Assembly (NCBI GenBank): GCA_029255685.2
Contig: CM055318.2
Coordinates: 15,319,001-15,383,000, forward strand
Length of the DNA: 64,000 bases
Direction of reading: 5' to 3'
Source: Silene conica
Taxonomy: Eukaryota > Streptophyta > Magnoliopsida > Caryophyllales > Caryophyllaceae
Positions 44,661 to 56,326 of this stretch are shown here, in pieces (within the stretch, counting starts at the first letter, position 1; the number at the start of each line of letters is the position of its first letter). Both the position numbers and the translations under genes were made by a program. The notes below the pieces were generated by a model. The model was given only the letters and a program-made list of their open reading frames with translations, was not told where the DNA came from and did not search any database.

Positions 44661-45250
44661 CATTTAGAGAATTCTTGACTCGACAAACTTGGAATTAACC
44701 TCATAGTTCTAAGTTTTTTAATATAGTCAACATTCACATGACCTAATCTACCATGCCAAACATCAATAGACTTGGCTATATAAGCAGAAGTAGATGCAAT
44801 ATTATTAGAAACTGAATCGGTGTTCAGTACAAAGAGTCCCCAGACAGATAACTCTTGCCCACAAATTCCCCATTGCACGACATTACAACCTTGTCAGTCT
44901 CAAAAACAAGTTTCAACCCACAAATAAGGCACCAGACACGAGGTTTCGACGCAATGTGGGTACAAACAAAACATCATTGAGTGCAAGTGTTTTCCCCGAG
45001 GTGAGTTTAAGGAAGATCTTGCCTTTAATTTGCCCGTGATCTCAGCAGATGAGGAATTACCCATGTAAACGCATTCCCCATTAGCTATCTCTGAAAACTC
45101 AGCAAATAACCCCTTATCAGCACAAAGGTACCGGTGTCTGGAAGCGCCAATATCTAAGACCCATTCGGCAATATTCTGGGACCAACGCTTACAATTATGA
45201 CCGTCTAATTGTTCAATTTTCGAAATATCAGGAACAATTTTTGATATGAC

Positions 45251-47402
45251 TGATGAGTACTATTTTGGTAGCATTTTACCCCTCATTTATACCTTATTCC
45301 GACTTGATTTTGCGTGTTTAATTGAATAAATGGCTCATTTTATTATTTAATTAATAATTACTAGTTTTATTTTATTTATTAGGAATAATTGTTAGATTTG
45401 TGGAATTTGGTATATTTTGGTAGTTTTAATGTTGTTTGGGGCTATTTTGTGAATAAAGACGGAAAATCTAAAGCCAAGTTTATGAAGACGGGTCAACATA
45501 TAGCAAGACCGAGTTAAACGGAGCAAATGAGTCAAATGTAGAAAGAAAGTCAATGGTTGACTTTATCAAACAACAAACCCCTGACCTCCTTTACCATTTC
45601 ACCACCCCTCCACATTTTCCATCAGATCACCATTCATCATCAAATCACCATTAACACGTTTTCACCATTACTCCATCCACCGTCACCATTTTTGCATCCC
45701 CGGCATCAGCTTTCCTCCGCCACCACGGAGCACCACCATTTGCAGCTTCACCGGAGCGCCATCTTCGACACAACTGTGTCGAATCACCATACTACACCAC
45801 CGTGCTCTGCCTCCACCAGTCAGGCCGCCATTCACCACCAACAACGACACCATTCACCATTCTCAACCACGAGTTCAGACCACCATCTTCCACCATTCAC
45901 AGCGAGCAACCCATCATCTGCTCGGTTCACCACCACTACTGCTCACCCTACACCGTCACTCACGCACCACCAGCAGCGAGACCCTATCACCTTTCACAAC
46001 ACCACCGCCATCACCAAGTTTCCAATTCACGAAACTGATTTCTTTAACCCATCACCATTTAAGATCAATTACCATCGTGCTCCCTCCTCTCTGGAGCCCA
46101 GATTCTCGTGCACCATCAACCTGTGTCAACCCGACATCGGCGTTCCTCTGCAATTAATACGAGCAGCACCGACCCGACTCAGTTCACGCATCAATTCGTG
46201 ATTTGGGGCAAAAGTTGAGTTGGAATTTGAAGTGAAGAAGAAGAATCGAAAGCGGAAAACGAACGAATTGAAGTGCAGGAAAGCAATTTCTGAAGAAAAG
46301 AAAAGAAGAAAGTGAGAAGACCGTCTTGCCCTTATTGTCATTGTCTTTGTGGATTTTGAGTGAGGGGCAGTTTCGTCTTTTCGTATCTGTTTTTGAAGGG
46401 GTTATAAAACCCAAATTTGTACGTAGAAGTAAGGGGGTTAGAAAGTAGTACGTAGCATTAGTTTTGTTTTTTCAAAAACAGAAACAGTAGGTAGTAGTAG
46501 AAGAAATACAATAGTTTACCTTATTTTCCTTCTTTCAATTACTCTTAATTTTTCTCACTTAATTAGTTAACAAGATTCGAGCTTTTGTAATCCGTCTTCT
46601 AGATCTATACAATTCCAAACATTTCCTTCATTATGGTATAAATTTCTTCCCTTTTTCATTACTTGTTCTTATTTTATCTTTTATTGTTTTCATAGGGTTA
46701 ATGTTTAGTTTTATTATTAAAGTTGTAATCTTTATTAGTTTAACTATGTTTATTTCATGTTTAAGGTTAGTGGGTAGTTTAGTTCATGTTAATTTAATCA
46801 TGTTAGAGTAGTTTAATAGTTAGGGGATGGGATTAGTGTAGAAAAGTTTGAGTCTTGTATGTGGGTAATTGTTTAAATAATGTTTGGTTGGATTATTGTT
46901 CATTATTAGTCTTGTGATACTAATGACGATTAGTGTGCTTAATTATGCCAACGAGAAATCCGAGGTTTAATTGGTTTAGTTACTTGACTATGATTGTTAA
47001 GTTGACGTCACGAAAGTGAGTTAATGTATTGATCGGGAATTTAATTAGTTGTTCGAGAGAATGCTAGTTTGAGACCCTAATTGATGATAATCACCTTGCT
47101 TATTGCGTGAATTAGTGATTTGAAAGAATGCTAATTTATGTCATGTTTCCTTATTGATAGACTCATACTTGACTACATGAAACCCCATACCCCTAACTCC
47201 CTTAATTTATCGTTTACTCTTATTTTAGCTTTAGACTTTAGTTATCTATCTCACAATCTTGTTGACCGACTAAACTAGAACTAAAACAAGACTTATAGCC
47301 TAACCCCACCATCCTTTGGGTTCGACCCTAAATTATACTACTTAATTTGGGAGTTTATAAATTGTTTTTGGTGCCGGAATTGACGACAAAAACCGGCCAT
47401 CA
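45251..47402 (+). repeat. Athila 5' LTR (2152 bp)
   Basis: It starts TGATGAGTACTATTTTGG and ends CCGGCCATCA. A TATA box (TTATAAAA, 46402-46409) follows a long C- and CAC-rich tract (45590-46200) that happens to be open for 214 codons. It has none of the CCGG hairpins of the 3' LTR. The last 100 bp match the 3' LTR at about 95 percent. Confidence 0.85.
45557..46201 (+). other. Low-complexity open tract in Athila 5' LTR
   Basis: 214 codons without a stop, composed mainly of His, Pro, Ser and Thr from CAC/CCA/TCA repeats. It lies upstream of the TATA box in U3. Composition alone can explain the openness, and I do not call it a gene. Confidence 0.35.
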
Positions 47403-47405
47403 AAA

Positions 47406-47423
47406 TGGCGCCGTTGCCGGGGA
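47406..47423 (+). other. Primer-binding site, tRNA-Asp type
   Basis: TGGCGCCGTTGCCGGGGA, a perfect complement of the tRNA-Asp 3' end, three bases inside the 5' LTR. Confidence 0.9.
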
Positions 47424-47585
47424 CGGTGTTAGAAGTTGTGTAGTTTAGTTTTAGTTTTAGTCTAGAGTTAGTTGAACTTGTTTTGTTTTGATCAAAGATT
47501 TGGTAGTTAATTGTAGAGTGCTTGTTTTATTGCTCACCCTAGTGTTTAACAAGCACTAGGACGACTAATTTGTTTGCTAAGTTTT

Positions 47586-50500
47586 ATGCCTAGGGGTGAC
47601 TCTAACTCTTTGTTGTCATCTTCCGAACCGGAGAGGCTCTTTCGGGCCTTAAGGAGGAAGACCATTGCAAGGGTAAGAATTGCATCCCAAGCATCTACTA
47701 GCCAAAACAACCCCTCTTCATCCGAACCACCAAGTCCCAATCAAAGCAATCCTAGCCCAACATCCGAAAGTTTTGACAATCCGTTTTATCAATCACCACC
47801 ACAATCACCACACTTTCCAAACAACCATCCAATTCATATAATGGCCGCTCTTCGTGATCATAACCGGCCCAATCACAATGACACCACCAATCCAATCAAC
47901 TTCGGGGTTCTTGTTCCTCAAAATTTCGAAATACACCCTTCGCAAATGAGTTCAATCGAAAAGAATGCCTTTAGCGGGGCTTCCCACGAAGATGCTCATG
48001 GGCACTTGAGAAAGTTCAAGGGTAAAGTCGCAATGATAAAGAAAACCGGAGTACCCGAGGAGACACTAAGGCTTATGCTTTTCCCCTATTCCTTAACCGA
48101 CAAGGCCGATAGGTGGCTAAATGTCCATGCTCCAAATACATTCACCACATGGGACGACTTGGCAACGGCTTTCCTTGCCAAGTACTACCCATCCTCCAAG
48201 ACCGCGATGCTCCGGAATGAGATAACTCAGTTTCAACAAGACGAGGGAGAATCTTTGGGAGAAGCTTGGGATAGATACCAAGATTTGCTAGCCAAGTGCC
48301 CACACCACGGGATACCACCTTGGTACACAACCCAAAATTTTTTTCAAACTCTTCTCTCCCGGACTAAAGAAATGGTTAATGCATCGGCGGGTGGTAGCTT
48401 TGACCACTTGCCACATGAGGAAGGAACGGAACTCATCAAGAAGATTGTTGATTCGGAGGAAAACTATGGTACTAGGGGGAATGTCTTGAGGAAGAGTAGT
48501 AAGTACCCTAGTGAGCACCTTTCCAATGCTAAAGCAAACGAAGAAACCAATGCCAAGTTGGACATGTTAACCAAGAAATTGGAGGAATTGACAAAGGGCT
48601 CCACTAGCAAAGAAACCAAGAGCAATGTCCCGGGGATGTACCAAGTAAATAGTGTTGCCACATGTGATTTATGCGGAGGAAATGGGCACACATTTGAAGT
48701 TTGTGCAAACAACTCAATTGAGGGAAGTGGAAGTGAGGAAGAATTGTATGCTTTTCAAGCATTCAACAATCCTAGAAACCAAAATACTTTCAACCCCAAC
48801 TCAAACTACTATCACCAAGGGATTAGAGGTAGTCCTTATATGAGTTACAAAAGCACCAATGTGTTGAATCCTCATCAAATTCAACAACCTCAAGGGCAAA
48901 ACCCCCCCGGTTTTCAACCAAGGGGTGGAAACTTCAACCCAAGGAACAATTTCAACAACAATAATTTCTACCAAGGCAACCAATCTAATCAAGCCAATAA
49001 AGGCTTTCAACAAGGTTTCAATGATCCAAACTTCAACCCCAATTTCCAAAACAACCAAAATTCACAAAATTTCAATCCAAATTTCAACAACAACCCAAAC
49101 TACAACCAACACCAAAACCAAAGCTTCAATCCACCACCATTTCAAAACAACCCCAATCAAAATCAAACCAACTACAACCACAACCCACAAAATCCCAACA
49201 ACCCAAATTACAATCAAAATTTCAACCAAAACTTTCCACCAAACAATCAAGGCCAAAACTTCAACAATCAAGTTCCGAAGGGCAACTCTCAAGGTGGGGG
49301 TGCAAGGAATGATTATGGATTCCCCTTGCCCCTCACCAATGCACCTCACCAAGATACTAGTGATTCCCAAGTGGGTGAGTTATTGAAGCTTGTCAAGAAC
49401 ATGCAAGCAACTCATACCCAAGAGATGGCTAATTTGAAGAGTGCCAACCAAAGGGAGATACGGGAAATGGAGGCTCGAGTTGCCTCTCAAGCTCTAGCCA
49501 ATCCACAAAGGCCACCGGGCGGCTTCCTTGCCCAAGGTCAAAGTTCCAAAGATGCATCACACAATCACCAAGCACATGCGGTGATTTTGAGAAGTGGAAC
49601 GGAGCTAGAGGACCCGTACAAAGACTACAACTATGGTGAAGAGGAGCCTATCTTGGAACTTGTGAAAGACAAAGGAAAAGAAGTTGATGGTGGCAATTCA
49701 AGGGATGATGACTTTTATGTGGAGGACCTCCCTTATGAGGAGAAAGAAGATGAAGTTATCTTGGAGGAGGTGGATGCTAGACAAGAGGAGTTGGTTCCAA
49801 AACCAACTACTAAGGTAACAAGCAAACCAACACCCACCAAGGTACTATCTAACCCTCAACCAACTAGCTTGCCTTATCCTTCAAGGGCTTTGAAGGGAAG
49901 GGAAAACCTCAAGTTCACAAATTTTTGTAAAATGATTGAAAAACTTGAAGTGACTCTTCCCTTTACGGAGGTGATATTGAATATGCCAACTTACTCCAAA
50001 TTTTTAAAAGAAATCTTGTCGGGCAAGAGAACCTTGGGTGACCAAGAAGTAATGGCTATGAGGGAGAAGTGTAGTACACTTCTCCTCCAAAAGGAGCCAA
50101 AGAAACTTGGTGATCCGGGGAGTTTCTCTATCCCTTGCATAGTTGGTGGCATTCCAATCTCTCGTGCCCTTTGTGATTTAGGAGCTAGTGTAAGTGTACT
50201 TCCTTTGAAAGTTGCAAAAAGAATTGGCTTGAATGATTTAGTTCCTACAAGTATCACCCTCCAATTGGCGGATAGGTCCGTCAAGCGCCCTTTGGGAGTG
50301 CTTGAGGATGTACCCGTCAAGGTGGGTAAGCATTTGATTCCCGCCGATTTTGTCGTCCTTGATATTCCGGAGGATAGCCACACTCCCATCATCCTTGGTA
50401 GGCCTTTCTTGGCTACCAGAGGCGTCTTGATAGACGTTAAGAATGGGCGGCTTACCTTTAGAGTTGGGGATGACAAAATTGAGTTTAATCTACCTACTAT

Positions 50501-53500
50501 GATGAAAGGTCCAAAGCATGATGAGGCATTTACATTGGACATTGTGGAGCAAGTGGTAAGGGAGATGGTAGAGATGGAAGAAGAGGAGGAAGGCCACATG
50601 GAACAATTATGTGGCATCACAACTAGTGAAGACAAGGAAATGGATGAGAACATTGAGCTAGAAGATGAGGAAGTTGAGAAGGTGGAGGGAATGCTCCCTC
50701 CAAAGGTACAACTCAAAACCCTTCCTCCCTCCCTCAAGTATGCCTTTCTTGGGGAGGGAGAGGCTTACCCGGTGATCATCAATGCCAACCTCAATGAGCA
50801 ACAAGAATCCAAACTCATTTCAACTTTAAAGGATCATAGGAGCTCATTGGGGTATAGCCTTGATGACATCAAGGGGCTAAGCCCGAACCTTTGCATGCAT
50901 AGAATAATTCTAGAGGAAGGGAGTCGACCTAGAGTGGAAGGTCAAAGGAGACCGAAAATGGCGGATGTAGTGAAGAGTGAAGTCCTTAAATTGCTTGAGT
51001 CCGGAATCATATATGAGATCACGGATAGCCGGTGGGTGAGCCCCGTCCATGTTGTCCCCAAGAAGGGGGGTGTAACTTTGGTTACACAAGAGGATGGGAC
51101 TCTCCTACCGACTCGTCCGGTGACGGGGTGGAGGATGTGTATCGATTACTGTAAGTTGAACGCGGCCACTCTGAAAGACCATTTCCCAATCCCCTTCATT
51201 GATCAAATGCTAGAGAGGCTTGCGGGGCATTCGTACTATTGTTTTCTTGACGGTTATTCCGGGTTTTTTCAAATACCCATTCACCCGGAAGACCAAGAGA
51301 AAACAACTTTTACATGCCCCCAAGGTGTGTATGCTTATCGGCGGATGCCATTCGGGTTGTGTAATGCACCCGGCACCTTTCAAAGGTGCATGATGGCCAT
51401 CTTTGCCGATTTCCTTGAGAAATCTATGAAGGTTTTTATGGACGATTTTAGTGTTCATGGTGATTCATTTGACCTAGGGCTTTCTAATCTTGTAAATGTG
51501 TTGAAAAGATGTGAGGAGCACAATCTTGTCCTAAATTGGGAGAAATGCCATTTCATGGTAGAGGAGGGGATTGTGCTCGGTCACATAGTGTCCAAGAGGG
51601 GCATAGAAGTTGATGGTGCAAAAGTGGCGGTCATTGAGAACTTGTCACCCCCCACCAATGTGAAAGGGCTGAGGAGTTTTCTTGGACATGCCGGCTTTTA
51701 CCGGCGTTTTATCAAAGATTTTTCCAAAATTGCCAAACCATTGACTTCTCTTCTTCTCAAGGATGCTCCCTTTTTGTTTACTAATGATTGTCTTGAAGCC
51801 TTTGCTAGGATCAAAGAAGCACTTGTGACGGCTCCTATTATTCGTGCTCCGGATTGGGGATTGCCTTTTGAGATTATGTGTGACGCATCCGACTACGCGG
51901 TAGGAGCGGTCCTAGGTCAAGTTGTGGATAGGAAACACCACGTGATATACTATTCAAGCAAGACTCTTGATTCAACTCAAGCAAAGTATTCCACGACCGA
52001 AAAGGAGATGTTGGCAATCGTGCATGCCATTGAGAAGTTTAGGCAATATCTCATGGGATCTAAAGTGGTGGTGTACTCCGATCACACCGCTTTGAGGCAA
52101 TTAATGTTGAAGAAAGATGCCAAGCCAAGACTCTTGAGATGGGTTCTTTTACTCCAAGAATTTGATCTAGAGATAAGAGACAAGTCGGGGTCGGAGAATG
52201 TGGTTGCGGACCACTTGTCTAGATTGACTTTTGAGGATCATGGTTTGCATGACAGAGATGGCCCAATCAATGAATGGTTGCGTGAGGATAGTTTGATGGC
52301 AATAGGCAATAAGTTGCCTTGGTTTGCGGATATTGCCAATTATCTTGTTAATGGCTTTATCCCGGAGGAGTTGGAAGCAAGAGAAAGGAGAAAGTTGAAG
52401 GTTGATGCTAAGAGATATTTTTGGGATGATCCCTACCTTTTCAAGAAGTGTGGGGATGAGCTCTTGAGGAGATGTGTGTCAAAGGAAGAGGGGCTCGAAA
52501 TTGTTGATAGGCTTCACAACTCCGCCTATGGAGGGCACTTGGCGGCTTCACGGACTATAGCGAAGGTTCTTCAAGGAGGGTTCTTTTGGCCTTCAATGTT
52601 CAAAGACATTCACGATGTTGTTAGATCTTGTGATGCTTGTCAAAGGTCGGGCAACATCGGTAAAAGGAATGAGATGCCCCTAAAAACCATCTTGGAGATT
52701 GAGTTGTTTGATTGTTGGGGGATTGACTTCATGGGACCTTTCCCCAATTCATGCGGGAATGAGTACATCTTAGTAGCCGTGGATTATGTCTCGAAATGGA
52801 TTGAGGCGGTTGCCTCCCCCACCAATGACTCCAAGGTAGTGGTAAAGCTCTTCAAGACCATCATCTTTCCCCGTTTTGGTGTACCCCGAATAGTGATAAG
52901 TGACGGAGGTTCTCACTTCCGGAAACATACATTCAAAGCCCTCCTAGCCTCCTATGGAGTGACCCACAAGGTAGCACTTGCCTACCATCCTCAAACTAGT
53001 GGGCAAGTGGAGGTTTCAAATCGTCAAGTCAAAGCTATTCTAGAGAAGGTGGTGCAAAAGAACCGGAAAGATTGGTCCCAAAAATTGAACGATGTGCTAT
53101 GGGCTTTGAGGACGGCCTACAAAACTCCTATAGGAATGACTCCCTACAAGCTTGTGTACGGGAAAGCATGCCACCTCCCGGTGGAGCTTGAGCACAAGGC
53201 TTGGTGGGCCTTGAAGGAGATGAACTTCAATTTAGACATGGCCGGGGAGAAAAGGTTCTTTCAAATGAGTGAGCTCGAGGAGCTTAGATATGAAGCTTAT
53301 GAGAGTTCAAAACTCTATAAGGAGCAAACGAAGAAGTGGCATGATGCCAAGCTAGTGAAGAAGAATGTGAGCATAGGAGACCTTGTTCTCCTCTTCAATT
53401 CAAGAATCAAAAACTTTCCGGGGAAGCTTAGATCACGATGGTCCGGGCCCTTCAAAGTGATGGATATTTCACCTCATGGGGCCTTTGAACTTTGGAGTGA

Positions 53501-53615
53501 AGGCGGTGGCACCTTCAAAGTCAACGGGCATCGGATTAAGCGCTATTATCAAGGAGACTCCAAAGGCACCGTCGAAGTTGTTGACCTCGGGGACCCACTC
53601 CCCGAAGAGGATTGA
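47586..53615 (+). CDS. Athila gag-pol polyprotein
   Basis: One open frame of about 2010 codons (an earlier in-frame Met lies 4 codons upstream; MPRGDSNS fits the family better). The order is: capsid-like gag (about 90-330); a CCHC knuckle [14 protein letters not shown] (about 365); an Asn/Gln/Pro-rich low-complexity stretch (about 400-570); a protease with a DLGAS active site in place of the usual DTGAS (about 870); reverse transcriptase with MPFGLCNAP and FMDDF (about 1150-1300); RNase H with [13 protein letters not shown] and [10 protein letters not shown] (about 1420-1540); integrase with an HHCC zinc part (SCDACQ), then [21 protein letters not shown] and QVEVSNRQ (about 1640-1890); and a GPF-type end without a chromodomain. 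This is typical of Athila. Confidence 0.95.
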   Translation: MPRGDSNSLLSSSEPERLFRALRRKTIARVRIASQASTSQNNPSSSEPPSPNQSNPSPTSESFDNPFYQSPPQSPHFPNNHPIHIMAALRDHNRPNHNDTTNPINFGVLVPQNFEIHPSQMSSIEKNAFSGASHEDAHGHLRKFKGKVAMIKKTGVPEETLRLMLFPYSLTDKADRWLNVHAPNTFTTWDDLATAFLAKYYPSSKTAMLRNEITQFQQDEGESLGEAWDRYQDLLAKCPHHGIPPWYTTQNFFQTLLSRTKEMVNASAGGSFDHLPHEEGTELIKKIVDSEENYGTRGNVLRKSSKYPSEHLSNAKANEETNAKLDMLTKKLEELTKGSTSKETKSNVPGMYQVNSVATCDLCGGNGHTFEVCANNSIEGSGSEEELYAFQAFNNPRNQNTFNPNSNYYHQGIRGSPYMSYKSTNVLNPHQIQQPQGQNPPGFQPRGGNFNPRNNFNNNNFYQGNQSNQANKGFQQGFNDPNFNPNFQNNQNSQNFNPNFNNNPNYNQHQNQSFNPPPFQNNPNQNQTNYNHNPQNPNNPNYNQNFNQNFPPNNQGQNFNNQVPKGNSQGGGARNDYGFPLPLTNAPHQDTSDSQVGELLKLVKNMQATHTQEMANLKSANQREIREMEARVASQALANPQRPPGGFLAQGQSSKDASHNHQAHAVILRSGTELEDPYKDYNYGEEEPILELVKDKGKEVDGGNSRDDDFYVEDLPYEEKEDEVILEEVDARQEELVPKPTTKVTSKPTPTKVLSNPQPTSLPYPSRALKGRENLKFTNFCKMIEKLEVTLPFTEVILNMPTYSKFLKEILSGKRTLGDQEVMAMREKCSTLLLQKEPKKLGDPGSFSIPCIVGGIPISRALCDLGASVSVLPLKVAKRIGLNDLVPTSITLQLADRSVKRPLGVLEDVPVKVGKHLIPADFVVLDIPEDSHTPIILGRPFLATRGVLIDVKNGRLTFRVGDDKIEFNLPTMMKGPKHDEAFTLDIVEQVVREMVEMEEEEEGHMEQLCGITTSEDKEMDENIELEDEEVEKVEGMLPPKVQLKTLPPSLKYAFLGEGEAYPVIINANLNEQQESKLISTLKDHRSSLGYSLDDIKGLSPNLCMHRIILEEGSRPRVEGQRRPKMADVVKSEVLKLLESGIIYEITDSRWVSPVHVVPKKGGVTLVTQEDGTLLPTRPVTGWRMCIDYCKLNAATLKDHFPIPFIDQMLERLAGHSYYCFLDGYSGFFQIPIHPEDQEKTTFTCPQGVYAYRRMPFGLCNAPGTFQRCMMAIFADFLEKSMKVFMDDFSVHGDSFDLGLSNLVNVLKRCEEHNLVLNWEKCHFMVEEGIVLGHIVSKRGIEVDGAKVAVIENLSPPTNVKGLRSFLGHAGFYRRFIKDFSKIAKPLTSLLLKDAPFLFTNDCLEAFARIKEALVTAPIIRAPDWGLPFEIMCDASDYAVGAVLGQVVDRKHHVIYYSSKTLDSTQAKYSTTEKEMLAIVHAIEKFRQYLMGSKVVVYSDHTALRQLMLKKDAKPRLLRWVLLLQEFDLEIRDKSGSENVVADHLSRLTFEDHGLHDRDGPINEWLREDSLMAIGNKLPWFADIANYLVNGFIPEELEARERRKLKVDAKRYFWDDPYLFKKCGDELLRRCVSKEEGLEIVDRLHNSAYGGHLAASRTIAKVLQGGFFWPSMFKDIHDVVRSCDACQRSGNIGKRNEMPLKTILEIELFDCWGIDFMGPFPNSCGNEYILVAVDYVSKWIEAVASPTNDSKVVVKLFKTIIFPRFGVPRIVISDGGSHFRKHTFKALLASYGVTHKVALAYHPQTSGQVEVSNRQVKAILEKVVQKNRKDWSQKLNDVLWALRTAYKTPIGMTPYKLVYGKACHLPVELEHKAWWALKEMNFNLDMAGEKRFFQMSELEELRYEAYESSKLYKEQTKKWHDAKLVKKNVSIGDLVLLFNSRIKNFPGKLRSRWSGPFKVMDISPHGAFELWSEGGGTFKVNGHRIKRYYQGDSKGTVEVVDLGDPLPEED

Positions 53616-54667
53616 TTTCAAGGAAGTTTGATCGTGAAAGGTTTGGTGGAGTCACTCAATAACCACCGGTTGTAAGTATTAGTTCCCTTTAGTTCATCTA
53701 GTTTTCATGTTCGTTTCTTTGTTAGTTCGGTTTTTAGTTTAATTTTTAGATTGCATAAGATATTTGGATATGTTTGTTGCTTGTTTGTGGATGATTCATG
53801 AGTGTAGTCAGAGGAATATTGGCAAAACCGTTGTAGGCAAAGTTGATTTTTATGTTCAAATTAAATTATTTCTCGAAATTGTGTACAGGTACTCCCAGCC
53901 GGCCCACCGGCCGACGGTACCCTACCGGCTGGGAGGCCCTGGACACATTTCTGTTTTTGATAGTTTATTTGGGCAGATTTCAGATTTTGCATCCCCAGCC
54001 TGTACCAAACCGGCAGCCGGTCTACCGGCTGAGAAGACGAGTACTTATTCAAAAATCGAAATTCAAGAGGAAGTGATTCCCAGCCGGTAGGCCGGCAGCC
54101 GGTCCACCGGCTGAGAATCATGTGATGTGTGAACCCAAGTGAAGAAAAAACAAGGAGAAGGAATCCCCAGCCGGTCGGCCGGCAGCCGGTCCGCCGGCTG
54201 GGAGTTTTTGTAAGTGAAGCCATTGAAGAAAAAGAAGACGAAGAAAGCATCCCCAGCCGGTCGGCCGGCAGCCGGTCGGCCGGCTGGGAGTTTTTGTGAG
54301 TGAATAAAGAAGAAGAAGCGAAGGTGAAGGAAGTTGAGTCGGCCTCTGAGCCGGTAGGCCGGCAGCCGGTCCGCCGGCTCAGAATCGTATCCCTTATAAA
54401 AATTCGAAAAAGTGGAAAAAAACCCAAACCCTCACCCCCAGCCGGTCGACCGGCGGCCGGTCCCCTACCGGCTGGGAAGCATCTGTCGCGAATTTTAAAA
54501 CACAAACCTCCCTCATTTTTCCTCATTTCTTCTTCATTTCTTCATCCCTCTTCCTTATTTCCTTCACTCCTCTTCATCCCTAACCTTCAAAAACCCCAAC
54601 AAACTTCACCAAACTCTCTCAAATCAAAACCCCCTTTACTCCCTCATCACCTCTCCTTCAATTAACC
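53616..54667 (+). other. Spacer with seven CCGG-rich hairpins and a TATA-like box
   Basis: Between gag-pol and the env-like frame, seven units of the form CCAGCCGGT ... CCGGCAGCCGG ... ACCGGCTGG recur every 70-100 bp (near 53893, 53991, 54077, 54162, 54250, 54343, 54434). A TATA-like TTATAAAAA stands at 54394-54402, followed by a pyrimidine-rich leader (54505-54660). The layout copies that of the 3' LTR promoter region. Confidence 0.8.
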
Positions 54668-56326
54668 ATGTCGGGAAGAACAGAAAGGCGATCCAAATCA
54701 AGGCACGACCCTTCGGTTGAGCAAGAGTTCGAAAATGTAATGGGGAGTGGCAACATTGGCCCGGATCCTTGCTTTCCCGGTCTCACCTTTGCCTCAATCC
54801 AACAAAAAGGTAATTTCACATATTTTAAGAATCGCCCCCTTCACCCAACTAGGTTTATTGATAGAGCCGGATTGAGAGAATTAGGGATTGAGAAAATAAC
54901 AGCGGCTCTTTTTGAGGGTTTAGGTATGAAAACCTTGTATGAGACAAAACCGGTTCACACATCTCCCCGGTTAACTTGGGAATTTTTGAGTTCTTTGGTT
55001 GTGACTAAGAACCGAACTTTGGGGAAAGTTGCATTTTTAGAGTTCCGATTGATGAATAAGGAACATCGTCTCACCTTAGATGAATTTGCTTTGATTTTTG
55101 GGCTAGACGGAAAATTAGCCATTAAGCCTCCGGAGGGCTTTGATACCGAGCTTATCTGGACAGCCATCACCGGTCTTGTAAGTGATAGAAGCAGAAAGAA
55201 ACCGGCTAATAGGGTGCATTTGGCACCGATTAGAATTTGGCATAGGTTCATGGGGTGGACCGTTTTCTCTAGGGATGAGCCGCACAACTTCACTACTACA
55301 GAGCTTGAGATACTTGGTTGTTACTTGGTTGGTGGCCCGAAATTGAACATTGCTCACCATATGGCCCTTCACTTGAGTAGGTTGGCATCCCAACCTCAGC
55401 TTACTACCCCCATTTGTGTTGGGGGGATGGTCACCTTGATTGCCAACAACCGTTGTCAGAGGCACTTCACGTTCGACTTCATTCAGGGCGAGAATGTACT
55501 ATCTAGCCGATACTTGCAGGATGCTTTGGGGTGGGTACGGTATAACCCCAGTGATCGCAAAGAGTATTGGCAGATTCGGGTTGACAACAAGTTCAAGAAT
55601 TCAGTCCCTTTGCCAAACACCGAGTTGATGAAAGTTGTGCCGGGGAAGACCTCTTACCTCCTTGATATCGAGGCGGACCCCGAGGACCTCCCACCAGACC
55701 AGCGTGCCCCTAGAGTTTACACCAGAGATAGAGTCGGTGCCACTCCTACCGACCTCCAGTTTGAGGCTTTTCAGCAGCCCTCCATTTCCATGTCCCAGTT
55801 TCAGAGTGGTCCCTCATACTTCCAGGGATCCACCTCCGCCTCCGGTCCATCTTCTTACTCATGCCCCCCAGAGCTTATTGATTTCATGGCCCGAGTTGAC
55901 TTGGGCATGAAGAGTGCAGCAGATCTAGCGGACCAGCGCCAAGCCATAGCCGATGAGCGGCATAGGGATTTGACCTATAGGCTTGATTACCTTTACCATG
56001 ATCAAGCTTATGGGTCATTTCCGAGTTATGATCGGTCCGTCCGCGAGGGTTATCATCATCCGGATGGTGGTCGCCCATCATACTACATGCCTCCTGATAG
56101 GGGTTATGTGCCTCCTGAGGGTCGTTTTTACGGGGAGATTAACGTCGCCCCGGGTTATTTTTCAAACCCGATCTTTCCCCCCAACTTTCGGGGAAATGAG
56201 GATTCGGGCCCTCCGAGGCATTCATCCTTCCATGGCGGGTATGGTGATGCGGGAGCTAGTGGATCGCATGCCTCCCCCTTCCGCGATTTCGTGAACAACC
56301 CTAGCGACTTCATTCATGGTCGTTGA
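54668..56326 (+). CDS. Athila env-like (ATHILA ORF) protein
   Basis: An open frame of 552 codons in the position of the extra Athila gene after pol. It starts MSGRTERRSKSRHDPS and has the family's central region (RLTWEFLSSLVV, FRLMNKEHRLTLDEFALIFGL, HRFMGWTVFSR, LGCYLVGGPKLNIAHHMA). A Pro/Gly/Tyr/Ser-rich C-terminal third follows (from about 370). No signal peptide and no obvious transmembrane helix are visible, which fits its being env-like by position only. Its function is unknown. It looks whole. Confidence 0.85.
   Translation: MSGRTERRSKSRHDPSVEQEFENVMGSGNIGPDPCFPGLTFASIQQKGNFTYFKNRPLHPTRFIDRAGLRELGIEKITAALFEGLGMKTLYETKPVHTSPRLTWEFLSSLVVTKNRTLGKVAFLEFRLMNKEHRLTLDEFALIFGLDGKLAIKPPEGFDTELIWTAITGLVSDRSRKKPANRVHLAPIRIWHRFMGWTVFSRDEPHNFTTTELEILGCYLVGGPKLNIAHHMALHLSRLASQPQLTTPICVGGMVTLIANNRCQRHFTFDFIQGENVLSSRYLQDALGWVRYNPSDRKEYWQIRVDNKFKNSVPLPNTELMKVVPGKTSYLLDIEADPEDLPPDQRAPRVYTRDRVGATPTDLQFEAFQQPSISMSQFQSGPSYFQGSTSASGPSSYSCPPELIDFMARVDLGMKSAADLADQRQAIADERHRDLTYRLDYLYHDQAYGSFPSYDRSVREGYHHPDGGRPSYYMPPDRGYVPPEGRFYGEINVAPGYFSNPIFPPNFRGNEDSGPPRHSSFHGGYGDAGASGSHASPFRDFVNNPSDFIHGR

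Larger units (their letters stand above)
40041..45250 (-). pseudogene. Outer Copia gag-pol remnant
   Basis: Reading leftwards: a short gag and protease part (44661-45250); integrase with HTDLADF, REKSDRGGEYNS and NGIAERKNRTL (43469-44107, its start separated from the zinc-finger part by the TRIM); a spacer (43094-43468); reverse transcriptase in two parts separated by the gypsy solo LTR (42884-43093 and 40703-41347) with SKWIFKKK, LYVDDMFIFGT and KDLGEVDVILG; and RNase H (40041-40745) with [13 protein letters not shown]. The order is normal for Copia. It has several breaks besides the insertions. Confidence 0.85.

Noticed and set aside
53764-54665. Open frames in the Athila spacer
   Set aside because: They are products of the CCGG hairpin array, open on both strands.
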